From the NCBI GenBank assembly GCA_002305545.1, contig DBRG01000023.1, positions 1 through 64,000 of the forward strand: a stretch of 64,000 bases of DNA, given 5' to 3'. Below are positions 52,863 to 60,224 of this stretch, piece after piece (position 1 is the first letter of the stretch; the number at the start of each line of letters is the position of its first letter). This DNA comes from Bacteroidales bacterium UBA1374. GTDB taxonomy: Bacteria; Bacteroidota; Bacteroidia; Bacteroidales; UBA932. The notes under the pieces were generated by a model that had not been told where the DNA came from, made no database searches, and was given only the letters and a program-made list of their open reading frames with translations. The translations under genes and the position numbers were made by a program.

Positions 52863-53437
52863 TGAAAAAAACAGTACGGAAAATCTTCTTCTTATGGGAA
52901 TACGAAAAAGAAGAAGCCTGGATCAATGAAATGGCCCTGGCGGGCTGGATGCTCACCCAGACAGGTTTCAGAAAATATGTTTTTGAAACAGGAACTCCCG
53001 GCGAGTATACCTACAGGCTGGAATTGCTGGAGAAAGACCCGCATTCCCCGGAAAGTAAATCGTATCTTGACTTTCTACAGGAAACCGGTATAGAGGTTGT
53101 GGGAGAATGCATCAACTGGATATACCTGCGTTGTAAAACAGAAGAATGCAAGTTTGATCAGGGAAAAAGGCCATTATACGAACTGACACATTTACTTAAG
53201 ATCCAGGATTTTTTCAACAAACTCAAACATATCTTTGTTGTGGTCATTGCCCTGTGCCTGGTAGCCATCTTTAGCCTGGAGCACGCGGACCCGATCCCGG
53301 TCGTTGATTTCTTTAAGGGATTTTGTGTGGGTGTCAGTTTTGGTGCCTCTGTTCTAATTCTGTTAGCCGCCCCCTGCTTTAGCAGAATGAACCGCAAGGT
53401 AAAAGCCGCCATCAGAGAATTGTATACCTGCGAATAA
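52862..53437 (+). CDS. DUF2812 domain membrane protein
   Basis: A 191-residue protein with the DUF2812 pattern (KKTVRKIFFLWEYEKEEAWINEMALAGWML, then EYTYRLELL) followed by two membrane helices (about 122-138 and 152-172) and a short basic tail. DUF2812 proteins are commonly paired with PadR regulators, chiefly in Firmicutes; the function is unknown. With the PadR gene it forms a two-gene cassette set between long hairpins 2 and 3, and transfer from another phylum is possible. Confidence 0.87.
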   Translation: MKKTVRKIFFLWEYEKEEAWINEMALAGWMLTQTGFRKYVFETGTPGEYTYRLELLEKDPHSPESKSYLDFLQETGIEVVGECINWIYLRCKTEECKFDQGKRPLYELTHLLKIQDFFNKLKHIFVVVIALCLVAIFSLEHADPIPVVDFFKGFCVGVSFGASVLILLAAPCFSRMNRKVKAAIRELYTCE

Positions 53438-53438
53438 A

Positions 53439-53510
53439 GAGCAGTCACCACAAAGAACCGGGAGCTTTTTTCTTTAAGCAGAGGCTCCCGGTTCTTTGTG
53501 GTGGCTGCTC
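53439..53510 (+). repeat. Long-stem hairpin 3 with shared loop
   Basis: Arms of 27 bases (53439-53465 and 53484-53510) pair at 26 positions, closing on GAGC/GCTC. The 18-base loop is TTTTTTCTTTAAGCAGAG. It fills the gap between the convergent DUF2812 and lepA genes and may act as a bidirectional transcription block, though no T run follows on either side. Confidence 0.85.
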
Positions 53511-53515
53511 GTACG

Positions 53516-55303
53516 CTAGTCCAGTTTCAGGACGGCCATGAAAGCTGATTGCGGGACCTCCACATTACCTATCTGGCGCATGCGGCGTTTGCCTTTCTTT
53601 TGTTTCTCAAGGAGTTTACGCTTGCGGGTGATGTCACCCCCGTAGCATTTTGCAGTCACGTCTTTTCGAACCGCCTTGACGGTTTCGCGGGCAATGATCT
53701 TGGCCCCGATGGCGGCCTGTATAGCTATGTCGAACTGTTGCCTGGGGATAAGTTCCTTCAGTTTTTCACACATTTTCCTCCCGAAATCATAGGAATGACC
53801 ACGGTAGATCAGGCTGGAAAGGGCATCAACCGGTTCGCCGTTCAGCAGAATGTCCAGTTTTACCAGGTCGGCACGTTCATGTCCTATAATATGGTAATCA
53901 AAGGAGGCGTATCCACGGGAAACGCTTTTCAGCTTGTCGTAAAAATCAAAAACGATCTCTGATAGCGGCATTTTGAAGGTAAGCTCAACCCTGTCTGCTG
54001 TTAAAAAATGCTGGTTGGCCAGTATCCCGCGTTTGTCCAGGCAGAGTTTCATGATGGCCCCAAAGTATTCCGACTTGGAGATCACCTGTGCCTTGATGTA
54101 GGGTTCTTCTATATAGTCTATGAGTGTAACCGGTGGCAGGCCGGAAGGGTTGTGTACATCGGCCACGTTTCCCTGGGTGGTGTACACCTTGTAGGATACG
54201 TTGGGCACGGTGGTGATTACGTCGCAGTCAAATTCACGGAACAGTCTTTCCTGAACAATCTCCATATGCAACAGTCCCAGGAATCCGCACCGAAATCCAA
54301 ATCCCAGGGCCAGGGATGATTCCGGTTCAAAGGTTAGCGAGGCATCGTTGAGTTGCAGCTTTTCAAGGGCCGTCCTCAGGTCTTCGTATCCGTCTGTATC
54401 CACCGGGTACAATCCGGCAAATACCATGGGCTTTACTTCTTCAAAACCTGCAATGGCTTTCTGGCAGGGGCGGGCCACATGAGTGATGGTGTCACCCACC
54501 TTTACTTCGGAAACGGTCTTGATGCCTGAAATAATATAGCCCACATCGCCGGTACGGATTTCCTTCCGCGGAATCATCTTCATCTTCAGGATCCCCACCT
54601 CGTCTGCATCGTAAACTTTTCCCGTATTGAAAAACTTGACCCTGTCTCCCTGTGCCAAAGTCCCGTTCATAACCCTGAAATAGGCTATGATCCCGCGAAA
54701 GGAATTGAATACCGAATCAAATATGAGTGCCTGGAGCGGGGCCTGGGGATCTCCCCCTGGCGAAGGGATGCGCTCCACGATGGCTTCCAGCACCTGCGGG
54801 ACCCCTTCCCCGGTACGTGCGCTGATGTGCAGGATCTCTTCCGGCTTGCACCCAAGCAGATCAACGATTTGATCCTGAACAACTTCTATCATGGCAGATT
54901 CCATGTCAATCTTATTCAGGACAGGGATGATCTCAAGGCTGTGGGCAATAGCCAGGTACAGGTTGGATATGGTCTGTGCCTGTACCCCCTGGGTGGCATC
55001 TACCACCAGCAGGGCCCCTTCGCAGGAGGCAATGGCCCGGGAGACTTCATAGGAAAAATCCACGTGTCCCGGAGTATCCAGCAGGTTCAATACATAATCT
55101 TCGTCGTTGCGCCGGTAATCCAACTGTATGGCATGGGACTTTATGGTAATTCCCTTTTCCCTTTCCAGGTCCATATTGTCCAGGACCTGCGCTTCCATGT
55201 CGCGTTGCTCCACGGTATGGGTCAGTTCCAGCAGCCGGTCGGCCAGGGTGCTTTTCCCGTGATCTATATGGGCAATAATGCAGAAATTCCTTATGTTTTT
55301 CAT
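53516..55303 (-). CDS. lepA: Elongation factor 4 (LepA)
   Basis: Ribosome-bound GTPase. The 595-residue length and the motifs AHIDHGKSTLADR (P-loop), DTPGHVDF, NKIDME and the LepA-specific C-terminal domain ending KRRMRQIGNVEVPQSAFMAVL are all canonical. GTPase residues are intact, in contrast to the EF-G paralogue at 60225. Its -7 box lies eight bases before the ATG. Confidence 0.97.
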   Translation of the reverse strand: MKNIRNFCIIAHIDHGKSTLADRLLELTHTVEQRDMEAQVLDNMDLEREKGITIKSHAIQLDYRRNDEDYVLNLLDTPGHVDFSYEVSRAIASCEGALLVVDATQGVQAQTISNLYLAIAHSLEIIPVLNKIDMESAMIEVVQDQIVDLLGCKPEEILHISARTGEGVPQVLEAIVERIPSPGGDPQAPLQALIFDSVFNSFRGIIAYFRVMNGTLAQGDRVKFFNTGKVYDADEVGILKMKMIPRKEIRTGDVGYIISGIKTVSEVKVGDTITHVARPCQKAIAGFEEVKPMVFAGLYPVDTDGYEDLRTALEKLQLNDASLTFEPESSLALGFGFRCGFLGLLHMEIVQERLFREFDCDVITTVPNVSYKVYTTQGNVADVHNPSGLPPVTLIDYIEEPYIKAQVISKSEYFGAIMKLCLDKRGILANQHFLTADRVELTFKMPLSEIVFDFYDKLKSVSRGYASFDYHIIGHERADLVKLDILLNGEPVDALSSLIYRGHSYDFGRKMCEKLKELIPRQQFDIAIQAAIGAKIIARETVKAVRKDVTAKCYGGDITRKRKLLEKQKKGKRRMRQIGNVEVPQSAFMAVLKLD

Positions 55304-55311
55304 AGGCGGGT

Positions 55312-55338
55312 CAAAGGTAAATATAATTTTTATCTTTG
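55312..55338. promoter_or_regulatory. Back-to-back -7 boxes for lepA and transketolase
   Basis: The minus strand reads TACCTTTG at 55312-55319 towards lepA and the plus strand TATCTTTG at 55331-55338 towards the transketolase gene; the gap is 11 bases. Confidence 0.6.
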
Positions 55339-55362
55339 TAAGTTAATCAAAACAAGGACAGC

Positions 55363-56208
55363 ATGAACCACACAATTCCTTACCCTGTTACAGATATCAT
55401 AGCACAGATCCGCAGGGACATTATCCGGATGGTAACGGCAGCAAAAAGCGGCCATCCGGGAGGTTCTCTGAGCAGCGCCGATTTTATGACAGTACTTTTT
55501 GCGGAATTCCTGGAACAAAACCCGCAACAATGGAAACGCCACGGAAAGGACATGGATATGTTCTTCCTGTCCATAGGGCATATCTCGCCGTTGTTTTACA
55601 GCCTGCTTGCACGCATGGGTTATTTTCCCGTTCAGGAACTGGCCTCTTTCCGCAAGTTCGGTTCCCGCCTGCAGGGTCATCCCAGTGTTGAGTATGGATT
55701 GCCCGGGGTTCATGTGGCCAGCGGATCGCTGGGCCAGGGACTCTCTGTGGCATGCGGTGCCGCGCTCAGCAAGCAACTGACCGGAGACCCTCACAAAGTC
55801 TATGTCCTGATGGGAGACGGCGAAAGCGAAGAAGGCCAGGTCTGGGAAGCCGCCCTGTTTGCGGCACATAACAAGATTGGGAACCTTACGGCGCTTACTG
55901 ACTGGAACCGGCAACAAATCGACGGGCCTGTGAATAAGATTGCAGGGCTGGGAGACCTGGTTGCCAAGTGGCAGGCTTTTGGCTGGCAGGTCCTGGAATG
56001 TGACGGTCACAACCTTGATGCCATAAGGGAAGCGTTCAGGGAATCGCTCAAACCCAGAAGCAAACCCATGATGATCCTGATGCACACCAATATGGGGCAG
56101 GGAGTGGATTTCATGACCGGTTCCCACGCCTGGCACGGAAAAGCCCCGTCTGCAGAGCAGGAAGCCCTGGCTTTGGTCCAATTGCCTGAAACACTGGGAG
56201 ATTTTTAA
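55363..56208 (+). CDS. Transketolase, N-terminal subunit
   Basis: The 281-residue thiamine-diphosphate-binding half of a split transketolase (non-oxidative pentose phosphate pathway). GHPGGSLSSADF, GSLGQGLSVACGAAL and the TPP motif GDGESEEGQVWEAALFAAHNKIGNLTALTDWN are present. AAGGA precedes the ATG. The C-terminal half is the next gene, ten bases on. Confidence 0.95.
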   Translation: MNHTIPYPVTDIIAQIRRDIIRMVTAAKSGHPGGSLSSADFMTVLFAEFLEQNPQQWKRHGKDMDMFFLSIGHISPLFYSLLARMGYFPVQELASFRKFGSRLQGHPSVEYGLPGVHVASGSLGQGLSVACGAALSKQLTGDPHKVYVLMGDGESEEGQVWEAALFAAHNKIGNLTALTDWNRQQIDGPVNKIAGLGDLVAKWQAFGWQVLECDGHNLDAIREAFRESLKPRSKPMMILMHTNMGQGVDFMTGSHAWHGKAPSAEQEALALVQLPETLGDF

Positions 56209-56218
56209 CAGATACGCC

Positions 56219-57157
56219 ATGATGACAAATACAGGAAATAAAGATACCCGTTCCGGCTTTGGTGCCGGACTTTTTGAACTGGGAAGCCGGAATCCGGCCG
56301 TGGTGGCCCTTTGTGCCGACCTTACCGGTTCGCTCAAAATGGAAGAATTTGCCGCTGCCTTCCCGCAGCGTTTTTTCCAGTGCGGTATTGCCGAGGCCAA
56401 CATGATGGGCGTAGCCGCCGGCATGGCTGTTACCGGTCTGATCCCCTTTGTGGGAACTTTCGCCGAGTTTGCTACCGGACGCGTGTACGACCAGTTGCGC
56501 CAGTCTATCTGTTATTCTCAGACAAATGTCAAGATTGCCGCTTCCCATGCAGGCATCACCCTGGGAGAAGACGGCGCCACGCATCAGACCATGGAAGACC
56601 TTGCCCTGACCAGGGCCCTTCCGCACCTCTGTGTTGTCAATCCCTGTGATTACAACCAGACCCGCCTTGCCACACTGGCAGCTGCCAGCTGGGACGGCCC
56701 GGTGTACCTGCGGTTTGGAAGGCCGTCCGTTCCCAACTTCAGCCCCCTGGATGGCCCGTTTGAAATTGGAAAGGCCTGGATGATCCAGCCGGGCGAAGAT
56801 GTGACCATACTGGCTACTGGCCACCTGGTCTGGGAAGCCATGGAAGCTGTCGTAGCACTTGCCCAAAAGGGGATACGGGCCGAGCTGATCAATATTCACA
56901 CCCTCAAACCCCTGGATGAAAAGGCTATCCTGGATTCTGCCCGTAAAACTGGTGCGGTGGTAACTGCAGAGGAACACCTGGTGGCCGGAGGGCTGGGTGA
57001 ACTTGTCTCGGGCCTGCTTGCCCGGCACCTTCCCGTTCCCATGCGGATGGTTGCCATGGATGAAGGATTTGGCCAAAGCGGAACTCCCCGCGGACTTATG
57101 GACCATTACGGCCTGAACACCGCCGGTATTATAAAAAAAGTATGTGAGCTCAGATAA
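56219..57157 (+). CDS. Transketolase, C-terminal subunit
   Basis: The 312-residue pyrimidine-binding and C-terminal domains of the split transketolase: DLTGSLKMEEFAAAFPQRFFQCGIAEANMMGVAAGMA, SHAGITLGEDGATHQTMEDLAL and VTAEEHLVAGGLGE. It needs the preceding gene product for activity. A second ATG follows at 56222. Its last 14 bases overlap the GTG start of the sigma factor, so the sigma factor is coupled to it. Confidence 0.94.
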   Translation: MMTNTGNKDTRSGFGAGLFELGSRNPAVVALCADLTGSLKMEEFAAAFPQRFFQCGIAEANMMGVAAGMAVTGLIPFVGTFAEFATGRVYDQLRQSICYSQTNVKIAASHAGITLGEDGATHQTMEDLALTRALPHLCVVNPCDYNQTRLATLAAASWDGPVYLRFGRPSVPNFSPLDGPFEIGKAWMIQPGEDVTILATGHLVWEAMEAVVALAQKGIRAELINIHTLKPLDEKAILDSARKTGAVVTAEEHLVAGGLGELVSGLLARHLPVPMRMVAMDEGFGQSGTPRGLMDHYGLNTAGIIKKVCELR

Positions 57158-57671
57158 GGAATTGCAAGCCTTATGTGAAAGCGGCCGGTATGAAAACGCT
57201 TTCTCCCTGATTGTGCAGCAGTACAGTCAGCGTCTGTATTGGCATATCCGTAAAATGGTGCTTCTGCATGACGATGCCGATGACATCCTGCAAAACACCC
57301 TGCTTAAAGCCTGGACCGGATTGTCCACATTTCGGTGGGAATCGCAAATTTTTACCTGGCTTTTCCGGATTGCCACCAACGAGGTGCTGACTTTCCTTAG
57401 AAAAAGCAAATCCCTGAAACAAATGCCCCTGGAAGACCGGCTGGATGCAGATCAGTCGCTGTTCACCGGGGACCAGATACAGAAAGCACTCCAGAAAGCT
57501 ATCCTGCGCCTTCCTCCTAAACAGCGCCTTGTTTTTAATATGCGCTATTTTGACCAGGTCCGGTACCAGGACATGTCCCGTATCCTGGGCACATCCGAGG
57601 GGGCTTTGAAGGCTTCCTACCACCATGCGGCTGCCAAAGTGGAAGAAACCCTCAAAGAACTGCTGCTTTAA
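57144..57671 (+). CDS. ECF (sigma-70 family) RNA polymerase sigma factor
   Basis: A 175-residue extracytoplasmic-function sigma factor. Region 2 spans about 14-80 (YSQRLYWHIRKMVLLHDDADDILQNTLLKAW) and region 4 about 115-172 (AILRLPPKQRLVFNMRYFD, SEGALKASYHHAAAKVEETL). The start is GTG at 57144 inside the transketolase gene. The next two genes, an anti-sigma-like membrane protein and a Spy-like periplasmic protein, suggest an envelope-stress circuit. Confidence 0.93.
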   Translation: MSSDKELQALCESGRYENAFSLIVQQYSQRLYWHIRKMVLLHDDADDILQNTLLKAWTGLSTFRWESQIFTWLFRIATNEVLTFLRKSKSLKQMPLEDRLDADQSLFTGDQIQKALQKAILRLPPKQRLVFNMRYFDQVRYQDMSRILGTSEGALKASYHHAAAKVEETLKELLL

Positions 57672-57706
57672 ACTTTTACTCCCTTACACCATCTAACCAT
57701 TGAAAT

Positions 57707-58216
57707 ATGAGCGAAAACACGATACATAATCCACACCTAAAAGAGAATCCGTTTGAGGTTCCCCCCGGCTATTTTGAGCAGGTGGAGGCCCGGTGGGCCC
57801 AAAAGGCGGTTGATGCACAGAAGAGGCTGTCTCCGGAGGTTTTTCCTGAAGAACAACAGGACAGCTATTCTCTACCGGTTGCCGAAAGCAGGCTCGAGCG
57901 CTTTATACGCCTGTTGAAACCCCAGATGCAGCTTGCCGCCGCTTTTGTGCTCCTTTTTGGAATCGGGTCCCTGATGCTGTTGATCACAAATCGCTACAGG
58001 GGGGCTGAAACACAAAGCCAGGAATTTTCTCTTATTGGTGAATTGTCTGACTGGGGGGTGGACCACCACGTGATCTCTGAACTTGTTCTGAACGATTTAC
58101 CCCAGGAAGAGAGCACCTACGAGCTGAAAGACCTGGATCTTGACGAGCTTATTGATTACTTAAATTACCCGGACTTTGACCTGACTGATCTTGAAAACAA
58201 TACAAACAATGAATAA
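57707..58216 (+). CDS. Putative anti-sigma-type membrane protein
   Basis: A 169-residue protein with a soluble N-terminal half (about 1-80; ENPFEVPPGYFEQVEAR is a frequent opening for proteins next to Bacteroidota ECF sigma factors), one membrane helix (about 91-112) and an acidic periplasmic tail (LKDLDLDELIDYLNYPDFDLTDLE). The classical anti-sigma zinc motif is absent. The role is inferred from topology and position. Confidence 0.7.
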   Translation: MSENTIHNPHLKENPFEVPPGYFEQVEARWAQKAVDAQKRLSPEVFPEEQQDSYSLPVAESRLERFIRLLKPQMQLAAAFVLLFGIGSLMLLITNRYRGAETQSQEFSLIGELSDWGVDHHVISELVLNDLPQEESTYELKDLDLDELIDYLNYPDFDLTDLENNTNNE

Positions 58217-58826
58217 CACTAATGCCATGAACCGTTCGTTTATAGTTATGCTCTTGTGCCTTATGCCACTCTGGACTTTTGCCCAGGAAGACCGCGTGCA
58301 CAAAAGTGACCAGGAGCGGAGGGCTGAACGTGAAGCCGTTCAGGCTCAAAAAATTGCATTTATTACCCAGGAGACAGGGCTGACCCCGGCAGAAGCCGAG
58401 AAGTTCTGGCCCCTGTACAACGAGATGAACCACAAGGTGGGAGAGGTAATACACAAACGCAACGATACCAAAGCTGCAATGTACCGCCTGTTCAAATCCG
58501 AAGATGGCAGGACGCAGGGAAAAGGGGCCGAACCTGCCGGCTCTTCACAAGGCCGTACGGCCGCAGGTGATCACCGGGATGCGGCAGAGGTCCTGGTTCT
58601 GGACACACAAACCAAAGGACCGTCCGGTCCTGTTGAAGAGTTGCTGGCTTCCTATATAAATTCTTTCCAGGAAGAAAATGCCATCAGGATGGATTACCAC
58701 AAGAAATTCCTGCAAATTCTGCCGGCGGCCCGGGTGGCCCGTTATTACCTGGCCGAGGAACGCTTCAACAACCGGATGATACGCCAGTTCATAGAAGTAA
58801 AAGTACAGCAGGAAAAGTCCAGGTAG
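58209..58826 (+). CDS. Spy/CpxP-like periplasmic protein with an internal insertion
   Basis: About 205 residues with a signal peptide (MNRSFIVMLLCLMPLWTFAQ; ATG at 58209 or 58227). LTPAEAEKFWPLYNEMNHKV is the family's LTxxQ-type region, as in CpxP/Spy-like sensors that pair with ECF sigma factors in this phylum. Between about residues 105 and 150 (from KSEDGRTQGKG to GPSGPVEELL) a Gly/Ala/Thr-rich stretch replaces what is usually a short helix junction, so an insertion is likely. It overlaps the previous gene by eight bases. Confidence 0.75.
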   Translation: MNNTNAMNRSFIVMLLCLMPLWTFAQEDRVHKSDQERRAEREAVQAQKIAFITQETGLTPAEAEKFWPLYNEMNHKVGEVIHKRNDTKAAMYRLFKSEDGRTQGKGAEPAGSSQGRTAAGDHRDAAEVLVLDTQTKGPSGPVEELLASYINSFQEENAIRMDYHKKFLQILPAARVARYYLAEERFNNRMIRQFIEVKVQQEKSR

Positions 58827-58829
58827 CGC

Positions 58830-59552
58830 TTACGCCCATAAATAGAAATCACGCACAAGAGACACATACTGCGGGCTGTATTCCTGCCCGCTGTCCCCGT
58901 ACATGACGATCGTATCCTGAACCACGGGAACATGGTTTTTACCCATTTGGGCAAGGATCCTTATGGCCGGTTTGTTCCTTTTGGTATAAACAGTCGTTAC
59001 CCTGTGAGGATACAGGGGCTGTCCGGTTGCTGCGGCTGTGGAAAAGAACTCTTTAGATGCATTCACGGGAAGGATCAGGGCAAAAAGGCCATAGCCGTCC
59101 AACAGGTGAGCCACGCCCTCTATCAATTCCCGGTGCGACAGGCTTTTGCCGGAGGTGTGCCGGGCCATGGTGCGGCGCGCATCCGGGCTGGCCAGTGATT
59201 GGCTGAAGTAAGGGGGGTTGCAGATGACCAGGTCGTATGGATGTGTGAAGACTGCTTTGCGGAAATCTTCGTGACGGACGGAAATCCTTCCGGCCCACGG
59301 GGAAGACAGGACATTGGCTCCCGCTTCTTCTGCGGCACAGGCATCTATTTCCAGGGCGTCTATCCTGGCACCGGCAAAACGTTGGGCCATCATCAGGGCC
59401 AGGATCCCGCACCCGGTACCTATATCAAGTATCCTGGACGGTTCATTTGAGGGACCGGTGGCCCAGGCTCCCAGCAGCACGCTGTCCGTGTTGACGCGCA
59501 TTGCCGAACTGCTGTGAGACAGTGTAAATTTTTTGAAACGGAAAGGTTCCAC
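58830..59552 (-). CDS. trmN6: tRNA1(Val) adenine-N6-methyltransferase TrmN6
   Basis: A 240-residue SAM-dependent methyltransferase of the YfiC/TrmN6 type, which modifies adenosine 37 of tRNA-Val. RFKKFTLSHSSSAMRVNTDSVLLGAWA is the family's opening, ILDIGTGCGILALMMAQR is motif I and DLVICNPPYF carries the NPPY catalytic motif. GTG at 59552 matches the family start best; a TTG at 59564 within lolD is the alternative. It is coupled to the ABC ATPase gene upstream. Confidence 0.88.
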   Translation of the reverse strand: MEPFRFKKFTLSHSSSAMRVNTDSVLLGAWATGPSNEPSRILDIGTGCGILALMMAQRFAGARIDALEIDACAAEEAGANVLSSPWAGRISVRHEDFRKAVFTHPYDLVICNPPYFSQSLASPDARRTMARHTSGKSLSHRELIEGVAHLLDGYGLFALILPVNASKEFFSTAAATGQPLYPHRVTTVYTKRNKPAIRILAQMGKNHVPVVQDTIVMYGDSGQEYSPQYVSLVRDFYLWA

Positions 59553-59553
59553 G

Positions 59554-60207
59554 TTATTGAACAAAAAGCCCGTCGCGCATGGTCAGGCTTCTGTCACTGC
59601 GGGCCGCCAGTGACTGGTCGTGGGTAACCATGATGATGGTTTGACCGTAGGTTTCACGCAAACGGAAAAACAACCTGTGAAGCTCCTCCTTGTTATGCGT
59701 GTCCAGATTCCCGGAAGGTTCATCGGCCAGCAGGATCCCGGGCCGGTTGACCAGGGCCCTGGCTACGGCGACACGTTGCTGTTCTCCCCCGCTCAGTTCT
59801 GCCGGTTTGTGTTCCATCCGGTGGCCCATTCCCAGAAAATCGAGAAGTTCCTTTGCCCTTGCCCGGACCGTTTCCGTAGTGTCTCCTGCAATGAACCCGG
59901 GTATGCATACATTTTCCAGGGCAGTAAACTCGGGAAGCAGGTGGTGGAACTGGAAAACAAAGCCTATGTGCCGATTGCGGAAATCGGCCAGCTGGTCTTT
60001 CTTCAATTCACAGACAGGTGTGCCGTCAATCCAGACCTGGCCGGAATCGGGAAGGGAAAGGGTTCCCAGGATTTGCAGAAAAGTGGTCTTCCCGGCACCG
60101 CTGGCCCCGGTGATACAAACCACTTCGGCAGGTGCTACTTCCAGGGAAACTCCCTTGAGAACCTGCACGCTGCCGAATGATTTGGTTATGTAGTCCGCTT
60201 TTAGCAT
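59554..60207 (-). CDS. ABC transporter ATPase, LolD/MacB type
   Basis: A 217-residue ATP-binding subunit: Walker A GASGAGKTT, Q-loop FQFHHLLPEF, signature LSGGEQQRVAVARAL, Walker B ILLADEPSGNLD and switch histidine VTHD. The sequence class is that of LolD/FtsE/MacB ATPases acting in lipoprotein release or envelope export. No permease gene is adjacent, so the partner and substrate are unknown; LolD is the likeliest role. Confidence 0.85.
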   Translation of the reverse strand: MLKADYITKSFGSVQVLKGVSLEVAPAEVVCITGASGAGKTTFLQILGTLSLPDSGQVWIDGTPVCELKKDQLADFRNRHIGFVFQFHHLLPEFTALENVCIPGFIAGDTTETVRARAKELLDFLGMGHRMEHKPAELSGGEQQRVAVARALVNRPGILLADEPSGNLDTHNKEELHRLFFRLRETYGQTIIMVTHDQSLAARSDRSLTMRDGLFVQ

Positions 60208-60224
60208 GTGTTGCGGAAAAAGGA

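Noticed and set aside
51490..53510. Integron attC sites flanking gene cassettes
   Set aside because: The hairpins lack the RYYYAAC and GTTRRRY core boxes in the right places, and no integrase gene is visible.
55330..56424. 364-codon minus-strand reading frame
   Set aside because: It is antisense to both transketolase halves and crosses their intergenic gap.
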